This document shows positions 24,919 to 33,744 of a stretch of DNA of 64,000 bases, one piece after another. The stretch comes from Micromonospora cathayae (GTDB taxonomy: Bacteria > Actinomycetota > Actinomycetes > Mycobacteriales > Micromonosporaceae): the NCBI RefSeq assembly GCF_028993575.1, contig NZ_CP118615.1, positions 5,361,001 to 5,425,000 on the forward strand, given 5' to 3'. The position numbers and the translations under genes are program-made. Positions within the stretch are counted from its first letter, which is position 1, and each line of letters starts with the position of its first letter. Below the pieces are notes generated by a model. That model saw nothing but the letters and a program-made list of their open reading frames with translations, ran no database searches and had not been told where the DNA came from.

Positions 24919-26328
24919 TCAGCGGGCGACGCTGTCCGCGGGCCGGTTCGACGGGGAGATGTGCCCGGCCACCGCGGCCCGGGTCCGCGCCACCGGGCCG
25001 CCGAAGAACGACTTCCACAGCACCTTCAGCATGAAGGCGGGCTTCTGCATCGTCTCCGGCCGGTCGATCATGCCGGCGGCCCGCATGTACGCGGCCGTGA
25101 TGTCGCCGTCGCGGGTCGCGGCCACCTGCACCCGCTTGAGGAACGCCTGACCGATCCGGACGGCCAGGGTGCGCTCCCCCTCCACGCCGGGGAAGCTGAG
25201 GTCGACCACGTTGGTCATGCCCCACGGCGGGTCGATGACGTCGCGGGACAGGTCCCGGAAGTACTGCATCGGCTGCGGGGCCGCGCCGGTGTGCAGGTGC
25301 TGGCGCATGGTCAGCGCGCCGAGCGCGGAGACCGTCATGCCCTGCGCGTACACCGGGTTGAAGCAGCACACCGCGTCCCCGGTGACCAGCAGGCCGTCCG
25401 GGAAGCGTTCCATCTTCTCGTAGTGCCGGCGCAGCGTGGTGGGGAACCGGAACGCGACCGGCTCGTCCAGCGGTTCGGCGTGCTGCACCGCGTCGTAGAT
25501 GTCCGGCGTGGCCAGCGTCTTGAGCCACTGGTAGAGGCCGGCCTGGTCGGTGGGCGGGTGGTCGCCGAGCAGCCCGTAGGTGGTCAGCTCGACCCGGTCA
25601 CCGTCGGTCTTGGTGAAGATCGCGCCGCGGGGCAGCTCCGGCGAGGCCACCGGGTTGATCGACAGGTCCCCGAAGTACGGGTCCTGGCGCAGCTTGTAGT
25701 GCTGGGTGACGTAGCCGAGGCCGATCTTCTTGCGTTCCTCCTCGACCCGCCCGTAGCCCAGCTCCTCCAGCCAGATCGGGGTACGCGAACCCCGGCCGGT
25801 GGCGTCGACCACCAGGTCGGCGAGGAAGACCTCCTCGTCGTCGCTGCCCTGCTTCTGGACCCGCGCGCCGGTCACCCGGCTCTTGTCGGCGGTGGTGGTC
25901 AGGCCGAGGATGTCGTGCTGCTCGGCGAACTCGATGTTGGGGAACGCCGCGGTGCGCCGCCGGATGTGCTTCTCCAGCATGGGCCGGCTGGCGGCCACGC
26001 ACACCAGGCCGGCGTGCTGCTGCTTGAGCGGCTTGCCGTTGAAGTACCAGCGCACGTCACCGGCCAGGTCACCGGTGGGCACGCCGTCGTCGAACAACTG
26101 CTGGGTGATGCCCGGGTACAGCTCCTCCATCGCCTGCTGGCCGCGGGCCAGCAGGCCGTTGATGTGCCGGCCCTGCGGGCAGCCCCGCCGGGGGCCGTCC
26201 ACGTCGAGCAGGACGTCCCGGTCGACGATCGTGACCTGGTCGTAGGCATCGGCGAGCACCCGGGCGGCGAACAGGCCGGCGAGGCTGCCACCGAGCACCA
26301 GGGCCCGGGTCTTGTGGCCGTCGTCCAC
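24919..26328 (-). CDS. FAD-dependent monooxygenase/epoxidase (PHBH-type fold)
   Basis: A 469-residue flavoprotein. ALVLGGSLAGLFAARVLADA at about residues 9-28 is the Rossmann GxGxxG-type FAD site, ADLVVDATGRGSRTP is the DG-like second motif, and LLVTGDAVCCFNPVYAQGMTVSALGA is the GD motif with the conserved Pro loop. The nearest broad family is the FAD-dependent epoxidase/hydroxylase group of antibiotic clusters. The GTG at 26328 is chosen because AAGGAGG lies 8 nt upstream; a GTG three codons earlier overlaps that site. It is 24 bp downstream of the SDR gene in the same direction. NAD(P)H-driven epoxidation or hydroxylation of the scaffold is likely (inference). Confidence 0.87.
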   Translation of the reverse strand: MDDGHKTRALVLGGSLAGLFAARVLADAYDQVTIVDRDVLLDVDGPRRGCPQGRHINGLLARGQQAMEELYPGITQQLFDDGVPTGDLAGDVRWYFNGKPLKQQHAGLVCVAASRPMLEKHIRRRTAAFPNIEFAEQHDILGLTTTADKSRVTGARVQKQGSDDEEVFLADLVVDATGRGSRTPIWLEELGYGRVEEERKKIGLGYVTQHYKLRQDPYFGDLSINPVASPELPRGAIFTKTDGDRVELTTYGLLGDHPPTDQAGLYQWLKTLATPDIYDAVQHAEPLDEPVAFRFPTTLRRHYEKMERFPDGLLVTGDAVCCFNPVYAQGMTVSALGALTMRQHLHTGAAPQPMQYFRDLSRDVIDPPWGMTNVVDLSFPGVEGERTLAVRIGQAFLKRVQVAATRDGDITAAYMRAAGMIDRPETMQKPAFMLKVLWKSFFGGPVARTRAAVAGHISPSNRPADSVAR

Positions 26329-26352
26329 GACGGACACCTCCTTCTGTGCTGG

Positions 26353-27105
26353 TCAGGCCGGCACTGAGCGGACCAGGCCCCCGTCGACGACGAGTTCCTG
26401 TCCGCTCACGTAGGCCGAGGCAGGGGAAAGCAGGTAGGCCACCGCGTCGGCGATGTCGGCGGGGTCGCCGAGCCGGCCGAGCGGAACCTGGCTACGGAAG
26501 AACTCACGAACCTGGTCGTTGCCGGTCATCGCGTCGAACATCTCGGTGCGGATGTGACCGGGGGTGACCGTGTTGACCCGCACGCCGCGCTGGGCGAGGT
26601 CCGGGGCGAGGGTCTGGGCGAGGTTGGCCACGGCGGCCTTGGTGGCCGCGTACAGCGAGCCGGTGGCCATCCCGCGGTGGGCCAGCCAGGAGGACACCAG
26701 CACCACGCCGGCACCCTCGGTGAGCAGCGGCAACGACCGCTGCACGGTGAAGAAGACCCCCTTGAAGTTGGTGCCGACGATCCGGTCGAAGTCGTCCTCG
26801 GTGACGTCGGCGGTGGCGGCGTTGAGCCCCTCGCCGGCGTTCGCCACGACACCCTGGAGGGACCCGAACCGGTCCCGGACCCGGGCGGCGAGGTCGTCGA
26901 GCTGATCGGGGCGGGAGACGTCGGTGGGCACGGTCAGCACCCGGCCACCGGCGTCGAGGTCCTTGGCCGCCATGGCGAGCCGGTCGGCGTTGCGGCCGGC
27001 CAGGACCACCTGGCCGGCTCCGGCGATGACGCGGCGTGCGGTGGCCAGGCCGATCCCGCTGCCGCCACCGGTGATGAGTACGGTCTTGCCGGTGAATTCG
27101 GGCAT
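26353..27105 (-). CDS. Short-chain dehydrogenase/reductase (classical SDR)
   Basis: A 250-residue classical SDR with cofactor motif TGGGSGIG at residues 12-19, AGRN after beta-2 (suggesting NADPH), NAGEG, catalytic Ser in VVLVSSWLAH, and YAATK as the YxxxK pair. The C-terminal PASAYVSGQELVVDGG block is standard. It leads a two-gene leftward unit with the FAD monooxygenase and is divergent from the molybdopterin oxidoreductase. A typical role is ketone reduction or alcohol oxidation on the product or a sugar; the substrate is unknown. Confidence 0.92.
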   Translation of the reverse strand: MPEFTGKTVLITGGGSGIGLATARRVIAGAGQVVLAGRNADRLAMAAKDLDAGGRVLTVPTDVSRPDQLDDLAARVRDRFGSLQGVVANAGEGLNAATADVTEDDFDRIVGTNFKGVFFTVQRSLPLLTEGAGVVLVSSWLAHRGMATGSLYAATKAAVANLAQTLAPDLAQRGVRVNTVTPGHIRTEMFDAMTGNDQVREFFRSQVPLGRLGDPADIADAVAYLLSPASAYVSGQELVVDGGLVRSVPA

Positions 27106-27242
27106 GCAGGAAGCGTCACACCGGATGCTTGATCGATCATCTCTGACATTGCGCTGTGGCCCGCCGAGGGCAGCACGAACGAATACGTCCGGACTCCGCG
27201 CCGCAATTCACAATGGGGTTTTTCGAAGGACGTGGAGGCCGA

Positions 27243-29411
27243 ATGAAAACCGCGTACCGTACCTGTCCACTGTGTGATGCCGTCTGCGGGTTGCGGCTGA
27301 CCCTCGACGACGCCGGGCGGGTCACGTCCGTGCACGGCGACACCGACGACCCCTTCTCGCGCGGCTACCTGTGCCCGAAGGGCGCGAGCCTGGGCCGCAT
27401 CGACGAGGACCCGCACCGGCTGAGCCGACCGATGGTCCGCGTCGACGGCGAGCTGCGCGAGGTGAGCTGGGAGGAGGCGTTCCAGGCGGTGGACCGGGGC
27501 CTGCGCCAGGTCATCGACGCGCACGGCCGGCAGGCGCTGGCGGTGTACCTGGGCAACCCGACCTTCCACACCATGGGCGGCATCCTGTACCGCTTCCCGC
27601 TGGCCCAGGCGCTGGGCACCCGGAACGTCTTCTCGGCCAGCACCATCGACCAGATCCCCAAGCAGGTCGCCTGCGGGCACCTGTTCGGCAACGCGATGGC
27701 GATCCCGGTGCCGGACCTGGACCGCACCGACCACCTGCTGATCCTGGGCGCGAACCCGCTGGTGTCCAACGGGTCGCTGTGCGCCGCGCCGAACTTCGCG
27801 GCCCGGCTGGCGGCGCTGCGCAAGCGGGGTGGCCGGGTGGTGGTGGTCGACCCGCGCCGGACCCGTACCGCCGAGGCCGCCGACGAGCACCTGTTCATCC
27901 GGCCGGGCACCGACCCGCTGTTCCTGCTGGGCATCGTGCACACCCTGTTCGCCGAGGACCTGGTGACGGTCCGGGTGCCGGTGGACGGGCTGGACGAGCT
28001 GCGCGAACTGGCCCGGGACTTCGCGCCCGAGGCGGTGGCGGCGCGCTGCGGGGTGCCGGCGGAGACCATCGTCCGGCAGGCGCGGGCGCTGGCCGCCGCG
28101 CCCACCGCCGCCGTGTACGCCCGGATCGGCACCACCACGGTGGAGTTCGGCACGCTGGCATCGTGGCTGGTCGACGTGGTGAACACGTTGACCGGCAACC
28201 TGGACCGGCCGGGCGGGGCGATGTTCACCCGGCCCGCCACGTTCGAGTTCTGGGCCACCGGTGAGCCGTACACCGACGGGCGGTGGCACAGCCGGGTACG
28301 CGGACTGCCCGAGGCGATGGGCGAGCTGCCGGTGGCGACGCTGGCCGACGAGATCGAGACCCCGGGCGAGGGGCAGGTCCGGGCGCTGGTGACGGTGGCC
28401 GGCAACCCGGTGCTGTCCGCGCCGAACGGTCCCCGGCTGGACCGGGCGCTGCCGGGGCTGGACTTCATGGTCTGCGTCGACCCGTACCTGAACGAGACCA
28501 CCCGGCACGCGGACGTGATCCTGCCGCCGCCGCGGATGATGCAGATGCCGCACTACGACTTCCTGCTGCTGACCGTGACGGTCCGCAACTACGCCCGGTT
28601 CTCCCCCGCCGCGCTGCCGCTGGAGCCGGGGCAGTTGTCGGAGGCGGAGATCCTGGGCCGGTTGACGATGATCGCCGCCGGGGCCGGCCCGGACGCCGAC
28701 CCGTCCGCCATCGACGAGCAGTTCCTGGCCGGCATGATCGGCGCGTCGGTGCAGATCCCCGGGTCACCGGTCGCCGGTCGGGACCCGGCCGAGGTGCGTG
28801 CCGAGATGCACGGCGACACCGGTCCGGAGCTGCTGCTCGACGCGATGCTCAAGCTCGGCCCGTACGGGTTGTCGCTGGAAGAGCTGAAGAAGCGGCCGAG
28901 CGGGGTGGACCTGGGCCCGTTGCAGCCGCGGCTGCCGGAGGTGCTGACCACGCCGTCGGGCCGGGTGCAGTTGGCGCCCGCCCCGGTGGTCGCCGACCTG
29001 GCCCGGCTGCGCGCCCGCACCGCCGGCCCGGTGCCGGAGCTGCTGCTGATCGGCCGGCGGCAGCTGCGGTCGAACAACAGTTGGCTGCACAACATCCCGA
29101 CCCTGGTCGGCGGCAGCAACACCTGCACGCTGCACGTGCACCCGGACGACCGGGCCCGGCTCGGGCTGGGTGACCGGGCGGTGGTGAAGTCCGCGGTGGG
29201 CGAGCTGGTGGTGCCGGTGGAGCCGACCGAGGACATCATGCCGGGCGTGGTGAGCCTGCCGCACGGTTGGGGCCACGCCGGTTCCGCCCAGCCGGTCGCG
29301 GCGGCGCACGCCGGGGTGAACGCCAACGCGTTGACCGACGACTCGGTGCTCGACGTGCTCTCCGGCAACGCCGTGTTCAACGGCGTACCGGTGACCGTCT
29401 CCCCCGCCTGA
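27243..29411 (+). CDS. Molybdopterin (bis-MGD) oxidoreductase with [4Fe-4S] cluster, DMSO-reductase family
   Basis: A 722-residue, single-subunit member of the DMSO reductase superfamily. The N-terminal CPLCDAVCGL (residues 8-17), with a later Cys in YLCPKGA, forms the CxxCxxxC...C iron-sulfur site. HLLILGANPLVSNGS and VVVVDPRRTRTAEAADEHLFIRPGTD bind the first pterin guanosine. GNPVLSAPNG, CVDPYLNETTRHADVILPP and a C-terminal molydopterin-binding domain (SNNSWLHNIPTLVGG, SLPHGWGHA) follow. There is no Tat signal, so it is cytoplasmic. No beta subunit or cofactor-insertion gene is adjacent. The ATG at 27243 follows GGAGG. Such enzymes are rare in antibiotic clusters; the reaction could be a reduction, hydroxylation or hydration (unknown). 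Confidence 0.92.
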   Translation: MKTAYRTCPLCDAVCGLRLTLDDAGRVTSVHGDTDDPFSRGYLCPKGASLGRIDEDPHRLSRPMVRVDGELREVSWEEAFQAVDRGLRQVIDAHGRQALAVYLGNPTFHTMGGILYRFPLAQALGTRNVFSASTIDQIPKQVACGHLFGNAMAIPVPDLDRTDHLLILGANPLVSNGSLCAAPNFAARLAALRKRGGRVVVVDPRRTRTAEAADEHLFIRPGTDPLFLLGIVHTLFAEDLVTVRVPVDGLDELRELARDFAPEAVAARCGVPAETIVRQARALAAAPTAAVYARIGTTTVEFGTLASWLVDVVNTLTGNLDRPGGAMFTRPATFEFWATGEPYTDGRWHSRVRGLPEAMGELPVATLADEIETPGEGQVRALVTVAGNPVLSAPNGPRLDRALPGLDFMVCVDPYLNETTRHADVILPPPRMMQMPHYDFLLLTVTVRNYARFSPAALPLEPGQLSEAEILGRLTMIAAGAGPDADPSAIDEQFLAGMIGASVQIPGSPVAGRDPAEVRAEMHGDTGPELLLDAMLKLGPYGLSLEELKKRPSGVDLGPLQPRLPEVLTTPSGRVQLAPAPVVADLARLRARTAGPVPELLLIGRRQLRSNNSWLHNIPTLVGGSNTCTLHVHPDDRARLGLGDRAVVKSAVGELVVPVEPTEDIMPGVVSLPHGWGHAGSAQPVAAAHAGVNANALTDDSVLDVLSGNAVFNGVPVTVSPA

Positions 29412-29645
29412 TCCGACGGTCGGGGCCGGCGCAATACGGAAGGTGAACCCGCCGGGCGGCGGTGACATGGTGGTCGGTGACGCGGACGACCACCCGCTGC
29501 CCCGGCCGCGGCGGGCATCCGACCGCGGCCGCCACCCGCCGGTGCCGTCCGGCGCGCCCGGCTCCGCCCGTCCGCAGCACCGCCACACCCATCGACCGGT
29601 CCGTACGCCCGGACCGGTGTCCGAGCGCGTCGCCGAGGAGGACAC

Positions 29646-30827
29646 ATGTTGGACACAGAAACGCCGTCGCGGGAGCAGCTCGTCGCCCGCGCCGCCGACC
29701 TGGTGCCGACGTTGCGCAAGCACGCGGCCTGGGCGGAGGAGCACCGCCGCCAGCACGAGGAGACGATCGAGGCGCTGGCCGACGCGGGCCTGTTCCGCCT
29801 GCGGGTGCCCAAGCGGTACGGCGGCTACGAGGCGGACACCCGTACCCTGGTCGACGTCACCGCGCAGCTGGGCCGGGGGGACGCCTCGGCGTCCTGGATC
29901 ACCTGCGTGTACTCGATCCCCACCTGGATGGTGGGCCTGTTCCCGGACTCGGTGCAGGACGAGATCTTCAGCACCCCGGACGTGCGGGTGTGCGGCACGC
30001 TCAGCCCGAGCGCGATGGCCGCGCCGGCGTCGGGCGGCATCGTGGTCAACGGCAAGTGGGGGTTCATCAGCGGGGCCCACCACAGCCAGTGGCAGGAGAT
30101 CGTGGCGGTGCTGATCGAGCCGGACCGCGACCCGATGCCGGTGCTGGCGATGGTGCCGATGACCGACCTGACCATCGTGGACGACTGGCACACCTCCGGC
30201 CTGCGGGGCACCGGCAGCGTGAGCACGGTGGCCCAGGAGCTGTTCGTGCCGCAGGAGCGGGTGCTGCCGCTGCCGGTGATCCTGGAGGGCCAGGTGGTGT
30301 CGGAGGCGAACGCGAACGCCGCGATGTACCGGGCCCCGCTGCTGCCGGTGGCGTCCGCCTCGTCGGTGGGTACGCTGCTCGGCCTGGCCGCCGCGGCCCG
30401 GGAGACGTTCCTGGAGCGGCTGCCCAGCAAGAAGATCACCTACACCGAGTACGCCAGTCAGGCCGAGGCCCCGCTGACCCACCTCCAGGTGGCCCAGGCG
30501 ACCCTCTCCGCCGACGAGGCCGAGTTCCACGCCCACCGGCTGGCCGGGCTGGTCGACGCCAAGTGCGCCGCGGGCACCCCCTGGCGGCTGGCCGAGCGGG
30601 TGCAGGCCCGCGCGGACATGGGCGCGGTCGGCACCCGGGCCCGGGAGGCGGTGGACCTCCTGGCCACCGCGTCCGGTGGCTCGTCCATCTACTCGGACGT
30701 GCCGATGCAGCGCATCCAGCGGGACATCACCGCCGGCAACCTGCACGCCCTGATGCACCCGGACACCAACCTGGAGCTGTACGGCCGGCTGCTCTGCGGC
30801 CTCGGCCCCAACTCGCTGTACGTCTGA
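29646..30827 (+). CDS. Acyl-CoA-dehydrogenase-fold flavin monooxygenase, second copy
   Basis: A 393-residue protein of the same group D flavin hydroxylase class as 12952-14184: ADAGLFRLRVPKRYGGYEAD, the tetra-domain beta segment VVNGKWGFISGAHHSQW, SGLRGTGSVSTVAQELFVP, and a C-terminal helical domain ending in QRIQRDITAGNLHALM. The His-Ala-Leu near the end resembles the active-site His region of HsaA-type hydroxylases. Reduced flavin must come from a separate reductase. GAGGAGG precedes the ATG. It is followed by the SgcJ-like gene in a rightward unit with the molybdoenzyme. Its likely role is aromatic or amine hydroxylation (inference). Confidence 0.87.
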   Translation: MLDTETPSREQLVARAADLVPTLRKHAAWAEEHRRQHEETIEALADAGLFRLRVPKRYGGYEADTRTLVDVTAQLGRGDASASWITCVYSIPTWMVGLFPDSVQDEIFSTPDVRVCGTLSPSAMAAPASGGIVVNGKWGFISGAHHSQWQEIVAVLIEPDRDPMPVLAMVPMTDLTIVDDWHTSGLRGTGSVSTVAQELFVPQERVLPLPVILEGQVVSEANANAAMYRAPLLPVASASSVGTLLGLAAAARETFLERLPSKKITYTEYASQAEAPLTHLQVAQATLSADEAEFHAHRLAGLVDAKCAAGTPWRLAERVQARADMGAVGTRAREAVDLLATASGGSSIYSDVPMQRIQRDITAGNLHALMHPDTNLELYGRLLCGLGPNSLYV

Positions 30828-30860
30828 CCCTCCCCCTCTTTCGCGGAAAGTGAGCAGCGC

Positions 30861-31280
30861 ATGACGACCAGCACCCACCCCGGGCTGTCGCCGGCCGAGC
30901 AGGCCGCCGTCGCGGCCGTGCCGGCCCGCATGATCGAGGCCTGGGGCAAGCACGACGCGGACGCCTTCGCCGACCTGTTCGTCGAGGACGGCACGATGAT
31001 GCTGCCCGGCCTCTACGTCAAGGGCCGGGACGCGATCCGGGCGTTCATGGCGGACGCGTACGCCAGCCGGTACCGGGGCACCACCGTGACCGGCAAGCCG
31101 ATCGAGATCAAGCCGCTCGGACCGGGCGCGGTGGCCGTGCTCACCGAGGGCGGCGTCCTCCCGCCCGGCCAGACCGAGGTCCCCGTCCGGGCGGCGATCC
31201 GGGCCTCCTGGATCCTGGTCAAGTCCGACGACCGGTGGCGGCTGGCGGTCTACCAGAACTGCCCGCGTTTCCTGGGCTGA
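30861..31280 (+). CDS. SgcJ/EcaC-family NTF2-fold protein
   Basis: This 139-residue SnoaL/NTF2-like protein has RMIEAWGKHDADAFADLFVED, GTMMLPGLYVKGRDAIRAFMA and a C-terminal SWILVKSDDRWRLAVYQN. This pattern is that of the SgcJ/EcaC family, named from the C-1027 enediyne cluster, where the protein is conserved but its exact role is unsettled. Members have an open hydrophobic cone that could bind or cyclise a polyene or a product. It is the last gene of the rightward unit, 33 bp after the flavoprotein. Its presence is one of the main links to enediyne-type clusters. Confidence 0.88.
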   Translation: MTTSTHPGLSPAEQAAVAAVPARMIEAWGKHDADAFADLFVEDGTMMLPGLYVKGRDAIRAFMADAYASRYRGTTVTGKPIEIKPLGPGAVAVLTEGGVLPPGQTEVPVRAAIRASWILVKSDDRWRLAVYQNCPRFLG

Positions 31281-31311
31281 CGGACCCGGCCGGATCACCG
31301 GCCTCCCGACA

Positions 31312-31346
31312 GCGGCGACGTCGACGGCCCCCGTCGGCGTCGCCGC
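31312..31346. terminator. Terminator hairpin after the SgcJ-like gene
   Basis: Arms 31312-31327 and 31331-31346 pair at 15 of 16 positions with a 3-nt centre. They lie 31 bp after the stop codon and before the sulfotransferase remnant on the other strand. Confidence 0.7.
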
Positions 31347-31375
31347 GTCGTGCGTGTCCCCGGCCGGTCCGATGA

Positions 31376-31932
31376 CTAACGTCCTCGGTGCAGCCAGGCC
31401 AACAGATCCGGTGGGGCCATCTCAGCAGCACGCCGGTGGTAACGGCTGAGTTCCTCGGTGCTCAGGAGCGCCTGTCCAGCACCCGACCGGCCCTGCCGGA
31501 GGAATGCCTGCTGGTCTTTCAGCACGCCGACAGCATCGGGCACCGTTCCTGGTCGATGTTGTCGCTCTGGTGGCACAGGGACACCGCCATGTCCAGCGGG
31601 TGTCGCGCCACCACGATGTACGACACGTCGGGCTCGATCGGTACCCCGTCCAGTGGCGTGTGCGTCTTGATGAAGCGCCGATGCCGCTGAGCGGCGAGAT
31701 GGTCGTACACCTGCCGCTGGGGAGCAGTCAGCCAGTCGAGCCAGGGGGACAGTTGCGCCAACGGCGCCGGCAGGTCCGCGGTCTGGAAGACCAGCAGCGC
31801 GCAGATCATCTGCATCCAGGTGGTGCCGCTCTTCGATCGGGTACTGATGACGACGTCGCCGCGCCGGAACGGGAAACCGAGCCACCTGCCGCTGTCCTCT
31901 TCCGACGAGCGGTAGCGCACCGGGGTCGTCAT
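31376..31932 (-). pseudogene. Sulfotransferase remnant with internal deletion and frame change
   Basis: The first frame (31932 leftward) starts MTTPVRYRSSEEDSGRW and has the PAPS-binding loop TRSKSGTTWMQ, FIKTHTPLDGVP and YIVVARHPLDMAVSLCHQ, the N-terminal half of an actinobacterial sulfotransferase. It loses similarity after SDNIDQER and stops at 31519. A second frame, ending at 31376, carries the family C-terminus: GVLKDQQAFLRQGRSGAG followed by LSRYHRRAAEMAPPDLLAWL. Intact members have about 280-300 residues; here some 100 central codons are missing and the two halves are in different frames. A sequencing error could change the frame but not restore the missing middle. It is most likely a dead gene. 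Confidence 0.85.
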
Positions 31933-32139
31933 CCGAGCGAGCGTAGAGGACCGACATGGCTGTCCGCCGGCCCAGGAGCATGGCCGCCCGGTTCGGCGCG
32001 GCAAACGCACCCGGTCACGACCGGAGTGCCGCCACCGGACGGGGACGCGCGTCCGACGGACCCGGCGGCGCATACGACACCGGCCGGGGTGCGGGCGGTA
32101 CCCGAACACCCCGGCCGGAAGGGCCGTACCCGGGAAGGA

Positions 32140-33744
32140 TCAGTGCAGCTCGGCGCCGGCCTCCTGGGCCGCCGCGACGAACTCGCCCCGGCGCAGCGCG
32201 TCCGCCACCGCCTCGATGTCGTCGGCCATGTACCGGTCGACCCGTACCGTCTCGGCGAGGCCCCGGATCCGGTCGTAGGTGGCGCGGGCGACCGGGCTCA
32301 GCTGGTCGTACCGGCCGGAGATGTCGACCGCCTGGGCGGCGGCCAGGTACTCCACCGCCAGGATGATGTCGTTGTTGCGCAGCACCCGGCGGGCGTTGCG
32401 GGCGGCGATCAGTCCCATGCTGACCACGTCCTGGTTGTCGCCGTTGGACGGCACGCTCTGCGTGCTCGCCGGGGCGATGGTCCGGTTCTCCGCCACCAGC
32501 GCGGTGGCCGGGTACTGCGCACCGGCGAAGCCGCTGTTGAGGCCCGGGTCGCCCATCACCAGGAACTCCGGCAGACCGTCACTGAGGTACCGGTTGAGCA
32601 GCCGGTTGGTGCGCCGCTCGGAGAGCACACCCAGCTGGGTCATGGCGATGGTGACGAAGTCCATCACGAACGCGATCGGCTGCCCGTGGAAGTTCGCGCC
32701 GTGGAAGATCTCCTGGCCGTCGAAGAACAGCGGGTTGTCGTTGGCGGAGTTCAGCTCGGTGCCGAGCCGGCTCACCGCGTGGTACAGGGTGTCGCGGACC
32801 CCGCCGAGGATCTGCGGCACCGCCCGCAGCGAGTACGCCTTCTGCAGGTAGACGTTGGTCCGCGACACGTCCCCGCCGGTCTTGCCGGCCGTCAACTGCG
32901 CCCGCAGGTCCGCGTGGTCGACGGCCAGCCCGCTGGAGCGCATGAGGGCGCGCATGTTGGCCGCGCAGTCGATCTGGCCGGGGTGCGGGCGGGCGATGTC
33001 GTGGCCCTCGGCCAGGAACGGGCTGGTGGAGCCCTGCAACGTCTCGATCACCAGCGCGGCGACGATCTCCGCGTGCCGGACCTGCTGGAGCGCGTTGCCC
33101 GCCACCAGCGCACCGAGACCGGTCATGCCGGACGTGCCGTTGATCAGGGCCAGGCCCTCCTTGAAGCGCAGCTCCATCGGCTCGATGCCCAGCTCGCGCA
33201 GGACCGGGCCGGTCGGGGTGCGCTTGCCGTCGCGCAGCACGTAGCCCTCGCCGATGACGGTCGAGGCGATGTGTGCCAGGGGTGCCAGGTCACCGCTGGC
33301 GCCCAGCGAGCCGATCTCCGGAATGGCCGGGGTGACGCCCACGCTCAGGTACAGGGCGAGGCGTTCCAGCAGTTCCGGCCGGACCGCCGAGTGCCCCTTG
33401 GCCAGCGCGTTGAGCCGGGCCGCGACGATGGCGCGCGCCTCGTCCTCGGCGAACAGCGGGCCGGCGCCGGCGCTGTGGCTGCGGACCAGGTTGGTCTGCA
33501 GCTCCACCTCCTTGGCGGTGTCGACCAGCATGTAGATCATCTCGCCGTATCCGGTGGTGACGCCGTACACCGGGACACCCTGACGGACGGTGTCCTCGAA
33601 GATGGCCCGGCTCTTCGCCGCCCGGGACAGCGCCGACGGCGCCACCCGGCACGCCGGCCGTCCCTCGGCGACCCGCTGAACGTCGGTGATGGTGAGGCTT
33701 TCCCCGTCGAAGGTGACCTGGTCCCCGGTCGGGCCTTGCGTCAT
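32140..33744 (-). CDS. MIO-dependent tyrosine 2,3-aminomutase (SgcC4-like)
   Basis: A 534-residue member of the aromatic amino acid ammonia-lyase/mutase family. The MIO-forming triad is ASG in SLGASGDLAPLAH (about residue 150), and the catalytic Tyr is in YGVTTGYGEMIYM at about 60-72. NSANDNPLFF, HGANFHGQPIAF and SNGDNQDVVSMG are the usual downstream sites. The GYGEMIYM form and the length fit the tyrosine aminomutases of C-1027 (SgcC4, 539 residues) and relatives rather than histidine ammonia-lyase. It would convert L-tyrosine to beta-tyrosine for loading by the NRPS. GGAGGAAAG precedes the ATG. It is transcribed alone toward the sulfotransferase remnant and marks the right edge of the cluster. 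A plain ammonia-lyase function is the alternative. Confidence 0.92.
   Translation of the reverse strand: MTQGPTGDQVTFDGESLTITDVQRVAEGRPACRVAPSALSRAAKSRAIFEDTVRQGVPVYGVTTGYGEMIYMLVDTAKEVELQTNLVRSHSAGAGPLFAEDEARAIVAARLNALAKGHSAVRPELLERLALYLSVGVTPAIPEIGSLGASGDLAPLAHIASTVIGEGYVLRDGKRTPTGPVLRELGIEPMELRFKEGLALINGTSGMTGLGALVAGNALQQVRHAEIVAALVIETLQGSTSPFLAEGHDIARPHPGQIDCAANMRALMRSSGLAVDHADLRAQLTAGKTGGDVSRTNVYLQKAYSLRAVPQILGGVRDTLYHAVSRLGTELNSANDNPLFFDGQEIFHGANFHGQPIAFVMDFVTIAMTQLGVLSERRTNRLLNRYLSDGLPEFLVMGDPGLNSGFAGAQYPATALVAENRTIAPASTQSVPSNGDNQDVVSMGLIAARNARRVLRNNDIILAVEYLAAAQAVDISGRYDQLSPVARATYDRIRGLAETVRVDRYMADDIEAVADALRRGEFVAAAQEAGAELH

Noticed and set aside
31519..32109. An intact sulfotransferase gene
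   Set aside because: The frame lacks the family C-terminal half, which is found in another frame with the central third missing.
32140..33744. Histidine ammonia-lyase
   Set aside because: The GVTTGYGEMIYM segment, the length and the cluster context fit tyrosine aminomutases better, and no hut genes are nearby.
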